DNA of 64,000 nucleotides from Sulfuritalea hydrogenivorans sk43H (GTDB taxonomy: Bacteria; Pseudomonadota; Gammaproteobacteria; Burkholderiales; Rhodocyclaceae), in contig NZ_AP012547.1 in the NCBI RefSeq assembly GCF_000828635.1, forward strand, positions 1,550,001 to 1,614,000, given 5' to 3'. Under the pieces are notes generated by a model, which did not search any database, was not told the DNA's origin, and was given only the letters and a program-made list of their open reading frames with translations. The position numbers and the translations under genes were made by a program. Position 1 is the stretch's first letter. Each line of letters starts with the position of its first letter. Below, piece by piece: positions 1-11,037 of this stretch.

Positions 1-1
1 C

Positions 2-166
2 GCCATGATCCAGCGCGAGCCGGCCGAAGGCGAATCGCAGACCGACATCATCATGCTGACCCACATCACGCGCGAGAAGAACGTCGATGCCGCGATCGCC
101 AGGATCGAGGCGCTGCCGGTGGTGAAGAAGCAGGTGATCCGTCTGCGCATGGAAGAGCTGGGCTGA
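2..166 (+). CDS. hom: Homoserine dehydrogenase, C-terminal end (partial)
   Basis: Only the last 54 codons are present; the gene starts before the window. The translated end (LTHITREKNVDAAIARIEAL, closing in RMEELG) looks like the C-terminal ACT regulatory domain of homoserine dehydrogenase, which reduces aspartate semialdehyde to homoserine in threonine and methionine synthesis. Identification rests mainly on this ACT-like end and on thrC lying downstream in the same direction, a common betaproteobacterial arrangement. Here hom and thrC are separated by about 1.2 kb of apparently inserted genes. Confidence 0.75.
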   Translation, partial: AMIQREPAEGESQTDIIMLTHITREKNVDAAIARIEALPVVKKQVIRLRMEELG

Positions 167-233
167 CGAATCGACCAGGGTTGACTTCCCTGTTCTGAAA
201 CGGAGTCGCCGGATGGGAGTCATTCCGCGGAAG

Positions 234-262
234 TTGCCTATCGCAGAGCGTAGAACGATAAT
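234..262 (+). promoter_or_regulatory. Possible sigma70 promoter for hicB
   Basis: TTGCCT, a 17-base spacer and GATAAT lie about 30 bases before the hicB start. The spacing is ideal and the boxes are fair matches. It would let the toxin-antitoxin remnant be transcribed independently of hom. Confidence 0.4.
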
Positions 263-292
263 CGCATTTTCCGCATCATTTCGGGGCCAGCC

Positions 293-502
293 ATGAGAGT
301 CTATTCAGCGGTAATTGAACGGTGCGCACAAACCGGCCTGTTCGTTGGTTTCGTTCCCGGCTTTCCTGGCGCGCATTCCCAGGGCGAAACGCTGGATGAA
401 CTCAACCACAACCTGCACGACGTAATTGCAATGCTTCTGGAGGATGGCGAACCCATGCTGGAGTCGGAGTTTGTCGGGGTTCAAAACGTTGCCGTAGCTT
501 GA
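293..502 (+). CDS. hicB: HicB-family antitoxin
   Basis: The 69-residue protein has the HicB fold signature: an N-terminal strand (MRVYSAVIERC), then a GFVPGFPGAHSQGETLDE stretch and a helix ending in LLEDGE. HicB antitoxins of this short form bind and neutralise the HicA mRNA interferase and often repress their own promoter. The next gene, 3 bases downstream, is a HicA gene broken by a frameshift, so the antitoxin may now be an orphan. The pair interrupts the hom-thrC neighbourhood, which suggests later insertion. Confidence 0.8.
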   Translation: MRVYSAVIERCAQTGLFVGFVPGFPGAHSQGETLDELNHNLHDVIAMLLEDGEPMLESEFVGVQNVAVA

Positions 503-505
503 GTC

Positions 506-726
506 ATGGGAAATGTTCCGGTCCTCAAACCCCATGAAGTCATTGCCATTCTTGTCAGGCTCGGATTTACTGAAGTCCGCCAACGCGGCTCGCACAAACA
601 ATTCCGCGATACCGCTGGCCGCTAACGGTGCCGTTTCATCTAGGCCGAGATATCTCCCCGATCCTGCTCCGTCAAATAGCCAAAGACATCGGCCTCGCGC
701 TTGATGAATTTCTCAAGCATAGATAG
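506..726 (+). pseudogene. hicA: HicA toxin, frameshifted
   Basis: The first frame (from ATG 506) reads like HicA up to RQRGSHKQFRDTAGR, with the catalytic-type GSHKQF motif, and stops at TAA 623-625. The usual HicA ending (TVPFHLGRDISPILLRQIAK, then DEFLKHR) continues in another frame to TAG 724-726. Inserting one base near 622 would restore one reading frame of about 73 residues, a normal HicA length. This is either a real inactivating one-base deletion or a sequencing error. HicA degrades mRNA when not bound by HicB. Confidence 0.8.
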
Positions 727-1267
727 TCAGAAAGGTCAGTGTGCAACTGTTTTCAAGGTGTGCGTCTTGTTGAAGAACAAATCGACACTGACCCCTATAG
801 TTCTGATTCTGGCGACTACCTTAATCGTATTCTGGTGGTCTTATGAACGCACTGAAGCTGATCTGTTGGACTCAATCAAGTTTAGTGTGTCGATTGGTAG
901 CATCTTCGTCTCTCTATTTCTTTTGCGCCGACTACACTTGGAGCAAAAGACCAGCGGGCTGGGAGAAGCCGAATATCTGCTCAAGCAAGCTGGTGGCGCC
1001 CAAGATCTTTTGTCGCAGGCGTTCTCGGCCCTCGGGGCCGGGTGGGTATACATTGCAGTAACGCTTGGGCTTCCCCTAATTGTTGGTTTTGGCACCAAGT
1101 CCTTCGCGTTGGGAGCGACGATTTTCGTTTTGTCCGCCGTACTTTGTGGCCCGGCGGCATATGGTGCGTTCCGCTTCTATTCGAAAGCACGCCCCATAGC
1201 GCAAAAGGCTCTAGAACTCTCACAGCATGACGCCCAACCCGGCAGTCAACAGGACGCTGCGCGATGA
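701..1267 (+). CDS. Hypothetical membrane protein
   Basis: The 188-residue product has hydrophobic segments near residues 29-46 (LTPIVLILATTLIVFWW), 61-75, 112-130 and 137-155, so about four membrane spans are plausible, with a charged C-terminal tail. I do not recognise a family. The ATG at 701 overlaps the broken hicA end; GTG 758 or TTG 770 are alternative starts that would remove the overlap and begin just before the first hydrophobic stretch. Base composition is visibly more AT-rich than in thrC, suggesting transfer together with the hicBA remnant. Confidence 0.55.
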   Translation: MMNFSSIDSQKGQCATVFKVCVLLKNKSTLTPIVLILATTLIVFWWSYERTEADLLDSIKFSVSIGSIFVSLFLLRRLHLEQKTSGLGEAEYLLKQAGGAQDLLSQAFSALGAGWVYIAVTLGLPLIVGFGTKSFALGATIFVLSAVLCGPAAYGAFRFYSKARPIAQKALELSQHDAQPGSQQDAAR

Positions 1268-1299
1268 AGCCGCGCAGCGCCGGTTATGTCAGACGTTCC

Positions 1300-1320
1300 C
1301 GCCGTGCCGCCAGCGCCGAC
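1300..1320 (-). repeat. 21-bp dispersed repeat, copy 1 (intergenic)
   Basis: Reads CGCCGTGCCGCCAGCGCCGAC on the plus strand, the reverse complement of the family consensus with one change. It lies between the membrane gene and thrC and is followed by TTTC, as in other copies. Confidence 0.85.
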
Positions 1321-1386
1321 TTTCTTCATCTCGATCCCCATCAATAACGGCAGTTCTCCAACATTTTCCTGTTTCCAAAACCTGAC

Positions 1387-2811
1387 ATGAAATACATCTC
1401 CACACGCGGCGGCGGCAAGCCGCAGGAATTCTGCGACATCCTGCTCGGCGGCCTTGCGCCGGATGGCGGGCTTTACCTCCCCGAGTCCTATCCGCAGGTG
1501 GCCGACCGACTCGACGAGTGGCGCGGCCTGTCGTATGCCGAGCTGGCTTTTGAAATTCTGTCGCTTTACATCACCGACATTCCGGCGGCGGACCTCAAGG
1601 CAATCTGCGACAAGACTTACACGACCGAGACCTACCGCTGGAGCCGCGATGCGGCGAAGGCGCGGGACATCGTGCCGCTGACCACGCTGGAGCCGGATTT
1701 CCACCTGCTGGAACTGTCCAACGGGCCGACGCTGGCCTTCAAGGACATGGCCATGCAGTTGCTCGGCAACCTGTTCGAGTACGTGCTGGACCGGCGCAAT
1801 GAAACCATCAACATCCTCGGCGCGACCTCGGGCGATACCGGATCGGCGGCGGAATACGCGATGCGCGGCAAGCACAATGTGCGCGTCTTCATGCTTTCGC
1901 CGGAAGGCAAGATGAGCGCCTTCCAGCGCGCGCAGATGTATTCGCTGCAGGATGCGAACATTTTCAACATCGCCGTGCGCGGCATGTTCGACGACGCGCA
2001 GGACATCGTCAAAGCGGTTTCCAACGATGCCGGGTTCAAGGCGAAGTACAAGATCGGCGCGGTGAATTCGATCAACTGGGCGCGGGTCGCGGCGCAGATC
2101 GTGTATTACTTCAAGGGCTGGTTCGAGGCCACGACCTCAAACGACCAGAAGGTGGCTTTTTGCGTGCCGTCTGGCAACTTCGGCAACATCTGCGCCGGCC
2201 ACATCGCGCGCATGATGGGCTTGCCCATCGCCCAATTGGTGCTGGCCACCAACGAAAACGACGTGCTCGACGAGTTTTTCCGCACCGGCATCTATCGCCC
2301 GAGGGCAACGGCCGAAACCTACGTCACGTCCAGTCCCTCGATGGACATTTCCAAGGCGTCGAATTTCGAGCGCTTCGTTTTCGACCTGGTCGGCCGCGAT
2401 CCGGCGATCGTGCGCCAGCTATGGCGCGAGGTGGATGGCGGCGGCAGCTTCAACTTGGCCGAGGGGCCGTTTGCGACGCGTCTGCCGGACTACGGCTTCG
2501 TCTCGGGTAGCAGTTCGCATGCCGATCGCTTGGCGACGATACGCGATGTCTGGCAGCGCCACGGGCTGATGATCGACACCCACACGGCGGATGGCGTCAA
2601 GGTGGCGCGGGAGCATCGTGTCGCCGGACTGCCGATGATCGTGCTGGAAACCGCGCAGGTGGTGAAGTTCGCCGAAACCATACGGGAAGCGCTGGGCCGC
2701 GATCCGGTGCGGCCGAAGGAACTGGACGGAATCGAAAATCTGCCGCAGAAGGTCGAGGTGGTCGATGCGGCGCTGGATCAGGTGAAGGACATCATCGTCC
2801 GCCACTGCTGA
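1387..2811 (+). CDS. thrC: Threonine synthase
   Basis: The 474-residue protein converts O-phosphohomoserine to threonine with pyridoxal phosphate. The N-terminus MKYISTRGG is typical, and the cofactor lysine is K119 in GPTLAFKD. The ATSGDTGSAA phosphate-binding stretch and the FCVPSGNFGN motif follow. The length fits the long proteobacterial type. It is the last step of the pathway begun by hom upstream. The start ATG follows an AT-rich stretch without a strong ribosome site. Confidence 0.95.
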   Translation: MKYISTRGGGKPQEFCDILLGGLAPDGGLYLPESYPQVADRLDEWRGLSYAELAFEILSLYITDIPAADLKAICDKTYTTETYRWSRDAAKARDIVPLTTLEPDFHLLELSNGPTLAFKDMAMQLLGNLFEYVLDRRNETINILGATSGDTGSAAEYAMRGKHNVRVFMLSPEGKMSAFQRAQMYSLQDANIFNIAVRGMFDDAQDIVKAVSNDAGFKAKYKIGAVNSINWARVAAQIVYYFKGWFEATTSNDQKVAFCVPSGNFGNICAGHIARMMGLPIAQLVLATNENDVLDEFFRTGIYRPRATAETYVTSSPSMDISKASNFERFVFDLVGRDPAIVRQLWREVDGGGSFNLAEGPFATRLPDYGFVSGSSSHADRLATIRDVWQRHGLMIDTHTADGVKVAREHRVAGLPMIVLETAQVVKFAETIREALGRDPVRPKELDGIENLPQKVEVVDAALDQVKDIIVRHC

Positions 2812-2838
2812 CACCGTATCGGCGCCGGCTTTTCGGGA

Positions 2839-2859
2839 GTCGGCGCTGGCGGTGCGGCG
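2839..2859 (+). repeat. 21-bp dispersed repeat, copy 2 (intergenic)
   Basis: GTCGGCGCTGGCGGTGCGGCG, one base from consensus, 28 bases after the thrC stop and 10 bases from the stop of the convergent small membrane gene. It lies between two convergent genes, where a terminator would be expected, but it has no T-tract. Confidence 0.85.
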
Positions 2860-2868
2860 ATTGCTGCC

Positions 2869-3006
2869 CTACAGGTAGATGACCGCCGGAAATACCGTGA
2901 CGGCAAGCACCAGCACCAGCCATTCCAGGTTGTAGCGGGCAAGCATTCCGGTGAAATGCATGACCAGGATGACGATGGCGGCGATGTAGTAGAGGATGAA
3001 AAGCAT
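2869..3006 (-). CDS. Small membrane protein, 45 aa
   Basis: Starts at ATG 3006 (MLFILYYIAAIVILVMHFTG), preceded by GGAG 9 bases upstream. A longer frame back to 3114 exists but would overlap parC and lacks a ribosome site. The product is two hydrophobic segments (residues 2-19 and 26-44) joined by a short polar turn. I cannot name a family; it resembles short two-span inner-membrane proteins. It lies downstream of parC on the same strand. Confidence 0.6.
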   Translation of the reverse strand: MLFILYYIAAIVILVMHFTGMLARYNLEWLVLVLAVTVFPAVIYL

Positions 3007-3085
3007 TTTTATTCTCCGTGGGCGGCAGCCATCCAGGAAAACGACAAGCGGATAATCCCGGGCTGGTTCGTTGAGGATTCTAGCA

Positions 3086-5469
<2,384 letters not shown>

Positions 5470-5470
<1 letters not shown>

Positions 5471-7446
5471 CAGAGATCGGCCTCCACGAGGTGACCGTTC
5501 AGTTCCATCCAGGCGCGGCGCGAGGAAGCCTCGCCCTTGCCCATCAGCAGGTTGAAAAGTTTCAGGGTGATTTCGTCAGCGCCGGGGGCATCGACCACCG
5601 GCAGCACGCGACGTGTCGCCGGCGCCATGGCGGTTTCGCGCAACTGGTCGGGATTCATTTCGCCCAGGCCCTTGAAGCGGCCGACTTCGACGGCCTCTGC
5701 GCGGATGCCTTCCTTGATCAGGCGATCCTTGATCGCGACCAGTTCGCCCTCATCCAGTGCGTACAGCCTGCGGGCCGGACGCTTCTTGCCCGAGGCGGGA
5801 ACGTCGATGCGGTAGAGCGGCGGCTGCGCGATATGGATATGGCCGTGGCGGATCAGGGCCGGGAAGTGGCGGTAGAACAGGGTCAACAGCAGGGTCTGGA
5901 TGTGTGCGCCGTCGACATCGGCATCGGACATGATGATCAGCTTGCCGTAACGCAGTCCGGACAGGTCGGGGCTGTCGGCGGGGCCATGCGGGTCGACGCC
6001 GAGCGCCACGGCGATGTCGTGGATTTCGTTGTTGGCGAAGAGCCGCCCGGCTTCGACTTCCCAGGAGTTGAGCACCTTGCCGCGCAAGGGCAGGATGGCC
6101 TGGGTTTCCTTGTTGCGCGCCATCTTGGCCGAGCCGCCGGCGGAATCGCCCTCGACCAGGAACAGTTCGTTTTCGGCGATGTCGGTCGATTCGCAATCGG
6201 AGAGCTTGCCCGGCAGCACGGCGACACCGGATTGCTTTTTCTTTTCGACCTTCTGCGCATTCTTCTGTCGCGCCAGCGCCTGCTTGATCGAGATATCGGC
6301 AATCGCCTTGCCGGCTTCGACATGCTGGTTGAGCCAGATTTCGAAGGGGTCGCGGATCATGCTGGAGACCAGCTTCACGGCTTCGCGCGAGTTGAGCTTC
6401 TCCTTGACCTGGCCCTGGAATTGCGGATCGAGAATGCGCGCCGAAAGCACGAAGGCCATGCGGCTGCAGACGTCGTCCTGCTGCAGCTTGACGCCGCGCG
6501 GCAGCAGTGCGCGATGTTCGATGAAGGACTTGACTGCCTCGAAGGCGCCGGCGCGCAAGCCGGATTCGTGGGTGCCGCCGGCCACCGTCGGAATCAGGTT
6601 GACGTAGGACTCGGAGGCCACCGCATCGATGTGCCAGCCAATAGCCCAGGCTGCGCCTTCGCCCGCGGCGAAGTCGGCATGGTCGGCGTCGGCGTATTTC
6701 TCGGCGGCGTAAAGCGGGGCGACCGCTTCGGCATTGCCCGCCAGTTCCGCCAGATAGCCGGCGAGGCCGCTCGGGTAGCTCCAGGTCTTGGTCTGGATGC
6801 TGCCGTCGGCCTGCTCGATGTCGAGGCGCACCTTGACGCCGGGCAGCAGCACGGCCTTGGAGCGCAGCAGGCGTTCCAGTTCGGCTGGTGGAACCTTTGG
6901 CGCATCGAAGTATTTCGGATCGGGCCAGACGCGCACCCGGGTACCGCTCTGGCGGCCGCAACTGCCGACTTCCGTGAGGGCGCCGACGCTTTCACCGCCG
7001 CCTGAAAACTCGATGGCCCAGATTTTTCCTTCGCGCCGCACTTCGACCGAGACGCGGGTGGACAGCGCGTTGGTGACGGCGACGCCGACCCCGTGCAGGC
7101 CGCCGGAAAAGGCATACGCGGAATTGCCGGTGCTCTTGTCGAATTTGCCGCCGGCATGCAGGCGCGTGAAAGCCAGTACCACGACGGGGATCTTCTCGTC
7201 GGGATGCAGGCCGACCGGAATGCCGCGGCCGTCGTCGGTGACCGTGATCGAGCCGTCGAGGTGCAGCAGCACGTGCAGGTTTTTCGCGTGCCCGCCGAGC
7301 GCTTCGTCGGCGGAGTTGTCGATGACTTCCTGGATGATGTGCGCCGGCGAGTCGGTGCGGGTGTACATGCCGGGGCGCTCGCGCACCGGCTCCAGTCCCT
7401 TGAGGACACGGAAGGAGGATTCGTCGTAAGTGGGGGTGACAGCCAT
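5470..7446 (-). CDS. parE: DNA topoisomerase IV subunit B
   Basis: The 658-residue ATPase subunit supplies energy for strand passage by ParC. The GHKL ATPase domain shows [10 protein letters not shown] (residues 40-49), DDGRGIP near 71-77 and the GGLHGVG glycine loop near 116-122. The TOPRIM domain has EGDSAGG at about 432 and a DVDGAH metal site farther on. The length and the PLRGKVLN motif fit ParE. It precedes parC in one operon. Confidence 0.95.
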
Positions 7447-7468
7447 TTTTAGTATCGAATGAAAATGT

Positions 7469-8347
7469 TCAGAAGCGTGCGTCGGCGAGACAGTCGATCA
7501 GACCCGTGTGCCAGTCGGGCAGGGCCAGGCCGCAGTCGCGCTGGAAGCGCGAGCAGTCGAGCTGCGAGTTGGCCGGTCGCGGCGCGGGCAGCGGATAGTC
7601 GGCGCTGGCGATACGGCGAACCACGGGCAGTTTTTCCATCAAGCCGGCCGCTCGCGCTGCGGCGAAGATGGCTTCGGCATAGCCGTGCCAGCTCGTCGCG
7701 CCGGCGGCGGCGAGATGATACAGCCCGTTGGGGATGTCCTTGCGGGCAAGGATCAGGGCCGTGGCGTCAGCCAGATGGCGAGTCCAGGTTGGTGCGCCGG
7801 TCTGATCCCCCACCACGCGTAGTTCATCGCCCGTTTCGCAACTGCGGCGGCCCAGGCGCAGCATGGTTTTCATGAAATTCGCGCCGTGCAGGCCATAGAC
7901 CCAACTGGTGCGAAAAATCAGGTGGCGCGCACCGGCGGCCGCGATTGCCAGTTCGCCGTCGCGCTTGCTGCGGCCATAGGCGGAGAGTGGAGCGGTAGTG
8001 TCGTCTTCGGTGTAGGGCGCCGACTTGCTGCCGTCGAAAACATAATCCGTCGAATAGTGGATCAGCAGCGCATCGAGGCGTTTGGCTTCCTCGGCAAGGA
8101 TGCCGGGTGCTTCGGCGTTGATCGCACCGGCCATCTCCGGCTCGGCTTCCGCCTTGTCCACCGCGGTGTAGGCGGCGGCATTGACGATGACGTCGGGTGC
8201 AATGGCGCGCACGGCATCGCGCAGGGTTTCCGGCTTGGACAAGTCGAGTTGACTGCGATCGCAGGCGACCACTTCGCCGAGGCAGGCCAGCGAGCGCTTC
8301 AATTCGCGGCCAAGCTGGCCGGCGGCGCCGGTGAGCAGGATCTTCAT
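7469..8347 (-). CDS. rfbD: dTDP-4-dehydrorhamnose reductase
   Basis: The 292-residue NADPH enzyme makes dTDP-L-rhamnose in the last step of the pathway. It starts [13 protein letters not shown] with the Rossmann glycine motif; a YSTDYVFDG stretch and the ADYPLPAPRPANS substrate loop near the C-terminus are typical. The start codon overlaps the rfbC stop as ATGA, so it is the fourth gene of the rfbBACD operon. The ADYP region coincides with copy 4 of the dispersed repeat. Confidence 0.93.
   Translation of the reverse strand: MKILLTGAAGQLGRELKRSLACLGEVVACDRSQLDLSKPETLRDAVRAIAPDVIVNAAAYTAVDKAEAEPEMAGAINAEAPGILAEEAKRLDALLIHYSTDYVFDGSKSAPYTEDDTTAPLSAYGRSKRDGELAIAAAGARHLIFRTSWVYGLHGANFMKTMLRLGRRSCETGDELRVVGDQTGAPTWTRHLADATALILARKDIPNGLYHLAAAGATSWHGYAEAIFAAARAAGLMEKLPVVRRIASADYPLPAPRPANSQLDCSRFQRDCGLALPDWHTGLIDCLADARF
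7598..7618 (+). repeat. 21-bp dispersed repeat, copy 4 (inside rfbD)
   Basis: GTCGGCGCTGGCGATACGGCG, one change from consensus. On the rfbD coding strand it encodes RRIASADY at a place where the RfbD family already tends to have a TADYP-like motif, so repeat and protein constraint overlap. Confidence 0.75.
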
Positions 8348-8886
8348 GCGAAGGTTTCCGCTTGAGCGAAAAGCCGACCGGTCGCGTCCTTGGCCGCCAG
8401 CAGCGGTTCTCCGGTCAGCGGCCAGGGAATCGCGAGTTGCGGATCGTTCCACAACACGGTGCGTTCATGCGCCGGGCTCCAGTAGTCGGTGGTCTTGTAG
8501 AGGAACTCGGCGGAATCCGAGGTGACGCAGAAGCCGTGGCCGAAGCCGGGTGGAATCCAGGCCATGCGGCGGTTGGAGGCGGAAAGCGTGAAGCTGACCC
8601 ATTTTCCGAACGTGGGGGAGGATCGGCGCAGGTCCACTGCCACGTCGTAGACTTCGCCGGCTGTCGCCCGCACCAGCTTGCCCTGGGCGTGTTCGATCTG
8701 GTAGTGCAGGCCGCGCACGACATTCTTCTGCGACTTCGAGTGGTTGTCCTGGACGAACTCGGCGTCGATTCCCAACTCGGCAAAGGTTCGCCGGTTCCAG
8801 CTTTCATAGAAGTAGCCGCGGTCGTCGCCGAACACTTTCGGTTCGAGCAACAGCACTTCGGGGATGGCGGTGGGAATCACCTTCAT
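8344..8886 (-). CDS. rfbC: dTDP-4-dehydrorhamnose 3,5-epimerase
   Basis: The 180-residue cupin epimerase turns dTDP-4-keto-6-deoxyglucose into the L-rhamno form. GLHYQ contains the catalytic histidine and [11 protein letters not shown] and PPGFGHGF are family motifs. Start ATG 8886 overlaps the rfbA stop (ATGA); a longer frame upstream lies within rfbA and is rejected. Third gene of the operon. Confidence 0.93.
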   Translation of the reverse strand: MKVIPTAIPEVLLLEPKVFGDDRGYFYESWNRRTFAELGIDAEFVQDNHSKSQKNVVRGLHYQIEHAQGKLVRATAGEVYDVAVDLRRSSPTFGKWVSFTLSASNRRMAWIPPGFGHGFCVTSDSAEFLYKTTDYWSPAHERTVLWNDPQLAIPWPLTGEPLLAAKDATGRLFAQAETFA

Positions 8887-9776
8887 CCACGCACCTCGTG
8901 CTTCAGCAAGCCGGCCAGGTACTGGCCGTAACCGCTCTTGCCCAGCGGTTCGGCGAGCTTCGCCAGTTGCGCGTCGCTGATCCATTTCTGGCGCCAGGCC
9001 ACTTCCTCGGGACAGGCCACCTTGAGGCCCTGGCGCTTTTCGATGACTTCGATGAACTGGCCGGCTTCGAGCAGCGACTCGTGGGTTCCGGTATCCAGCC
9101 AGGCCATGCCGCGGCCCATGATCTCGACCTTGAGCTGGCCGGCTTCGAGATAGATGCGGTTGAGGTCGGTGATTTCGAGTTCGCCGCGCGCCGAGGGTTT
9201 GAGCTTCGCCGCGAGTTCGCAGACTTGTTCGTCGTAGAAGTAGAGCCCGGTGACCGCATAACGCGACTTCGGCGCCCTGGGCTTTTCCTCGATGCTGACG
9301 GCGCGTCCGGTTGCATCGAATTCGACCACGCCGTAGCGTTCGGGATCGCTGACCGCGTAGGCAAACACCGTGGCGCCAGCGCCGACTTTGCTTGCGCGCT
9401 GCAACTGGTCGGCGAAATCGTGGCCGTAGAACAGGTTGTCGCCGAGTACCAGGGCCGAGGGGTGGTCACCGACAAAGTCGCGGCCGATGATGAAGGCCTG
9501 CGCCAGTCCGTCGGGACTCGGCTGCACGGCGTATTTGATCTCGATGCCCCATTGCGAGCCGTCGCCCAGCAGTTGCTCGAAGCGCGGCGTATCCAGCGGC
9601 GTCGAGATCAGCAGGATTTCACGGATGCCCGCCAGCATCAGCGTCGTCAGCGGGTAGTAGATCATCGGCTTGTCGTAGATCGGCAGCAGCTGCTTGGACA
9701 CCGCCAGCGTGACCGGGTGCAGCCGGGTGCCGGAGCCGCCGGCGAGAATGATGCCGCGGGTGCTCAGACTGCTCAT
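8883..9776 (-). CDS. rfbA: Glucose-1-phosphate thymidylyltransferase
   Basis: The 297-residue enzyme forms dTDP-glucose from dTTP and glucose-1-phosphate. It has the nucleotidyltransferase signature GGSGTRLHP at residues 10-18 and the [11 protein letters not shown] motif. Later LGDNLFYG and EEKP motifs fit RmlA. Start ATG 9776 is coupled to the rfbB stop by ATGA. Confidence 0.94.
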   Translation of the reverse strand: MSSLSTRGIILAGGSGTRLHPVTLAVSKQLLPIYDKPMIYYPLTTLMLAGIREILLISTPLDTPRFEQLLGDGSQWGIEIKYAVQPSPDGLAQAFIIGRDFVGDHPSALVLGDNLFYGHDFADQLQRASKVGAGATVFAYAVSDPERYGVVEFDATGRAVSIEEKPRAPKSRYAVTGLYFYDEQVCELAAKLKPSARGELEITDLNRIYLEAGQLKVEIMGRGMAWLDTGTHESLLEAGQFIEVIEKRQGLKVACPEEVAWRQKWISDAQLAKLAEPLGKSGYGQYLAGLLKHEVRG

Positions 9777-10840
9777 TGCCGGTCTCCATAGTTGCGTTCC
9801 ATCCACTGGCGGTATTCGCCCGAGATGACATGGGCGATCCAGGCCGGGTTGTGCAGATACCAGCGCACGGTCTTCGCCAGACCGGATTCGAAGGTCTCCT
9901 GCGGTGTCCAGCCCAGTTCGCGCTGGATCTTGCCGGCATCGATGGCATAGCGCTGGTCGTGGCCGGGGCGGTCGGCCACCGAAATCTTCTGCTCGCGGTA
10001 GCTGCGGCGGTCGTGGCGCGGTTTCAACTCGTCGAGCAGGGCGCACAGCGTATCGACCACTTCGAGGTTGGTCTTTTCGTTATGGCCGCCGATGTTGTAG
10101 GTCTCGCCCACGCTGCCGCGCTCGAACACCAGGCGCAGGGCACGGGCGTGGTCATCGACGTAGAGCCAGTCGCGCACGTTGTCGCCCTTGCCGTAGATGG
10201 GCAGGGGCTTGTCCGACACCGCGTTGTGGATCATCAGCGGAATCAGCTTCTCGGGAAACTGGCAGGGGCCGTAGTTGTTCGAGCAATTGGTGATCACGGT
10301 CGGCAGGCCGTAGGTGTGATGCCAGGCGCGCACCAGATGGTCGGAGGCGGCCTTGGAGGCGGAGTAGGGCGAATTCGGCTGGTAGGGGCTGGTCTCGACG
10401 AAGAGTCCCGTGGCGCCCAGCGAACCGAAGACCTCGTCGGTCGATACGTGATGGAAGCGGAAGGTGGCCTTGGGTTCCGGATCGAGCGCGGACCAGTGGG
10501 CGCGCGCCGCTTCGAGCAGGGTATAGGTGCCGCTGATGTTGGTTTCGATGAAGTCGCCGGGACCGTGGATCGAACGATCGACATGCGATTCGGCGGCGAG
10601 GTGGATCACGCCGGCGGGTTGGTGCTCCGCGAACAGGGCATCCAGCGCCGCGCGGTCGCAGATGTCGGTGCGGCTGAAAACGTGGCGATCGGAGTCGGCG
10701 ATGTCGGCCAGGGATTCGAGGTTGCCGGCATAGGTCAGCTTGTCGATATTGACGATGCGCCAGTCGCTTTCGGCGATCAACAGGCGAATCAGTGCCGAAC
10801 CGATGAAGCCGGCGCCGCCGGTGACAAAGAGGGTTTTCAT
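9773..10840 (-). CDS. rfbB: dTDP-glucose 4,6-dehydratase
   Basis: The 355-residue NAD-dependent SDR enzyme is the second pathway step and the first gene of the operon. It opens [15 protein letters not shown] (NAD-binding) and has the YSASKAASD catalytic Tyr/Lys motif and HVSTDEVFG. The upstream intergenic region is shared with the divergent aromatic-CoA gene cluster. The dTDP-rhamnose made here can feed surface polysaccharide and also EarP (49.3 kb). Confidence 0.95.
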   Translation of the reverse strand: MKTLFVTGGAGFIGSALIRLLIAESDWRIVNIDKLTYAGNLESLADIADSDRHVFSRTDICDRAALDALFAEHQPAGVIHLAAESHVDRSIHGPGDFIETNISGTYTLLEAARAHWSALDPEPKATFRFHHVSTDEVFGSLGATGLFVETSPYQPNSPYSASKAASDHLVRAWHHTYGLPTVITNCSNNYGPCQFPEKLIPLMIHNAVSDKPLPIYGKGDNVRDWLYVDDHARALRLVFERGSVGETYNIGGHNEKTNLEVVDTLCALLDELKPRHDRRSYREQKISVADRPGHDQRYAIDAGKIQRELGWTPQETFESGLAKTVRWYLHNPAWIAHVISGEYRQWMERNYGDRQ

Positions 10841-10968
10841 TTCCGTTGAAAAAGCAAAATGGCTGGGAAAGATGGCAAAGTCGCATTCTATTCGATCAAA
10901 ATGCGGGGCAGCCCGCAGCAGCAGAGATGCGGTGGTGCATTGACAATGCGGTGCGGTCCGGTTCAGGC

Positions 10969-10996
10969 TTGACGCGGTTAATGCTTGAAATATAAA
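10969..10996 (+). promoter_or_regulatory. Sigma70-like promoter for the aromatic-CoA cluster
   Basis: TTGACG, a 16-base spacer and TATAAA, in an AT-rich stretch 42 bases before the ATG at 11038. It is the only near-consensus promoter in the 197-base divergent gap and points toward the monooxygenase gene. Confidence 0.65.
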
Positions 10997-11037
10997 ATAA
11001 AAAATCAGCGGGTACTTTGCAGTTCGTGGAGATTCCA

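Noticed and set aside
2839..2859. Repeat copy 2 as a terminator between thrC and the convergent gene
   Set aside because: No good stem and no T-tract; the same sequence occurs inside genes.
5491..7005. 504-codon plus-strand frame opposite parE
   Set aside because: parE has all expected GHKL and TOPRIM motifs on the other strand; this frame is a shadow.
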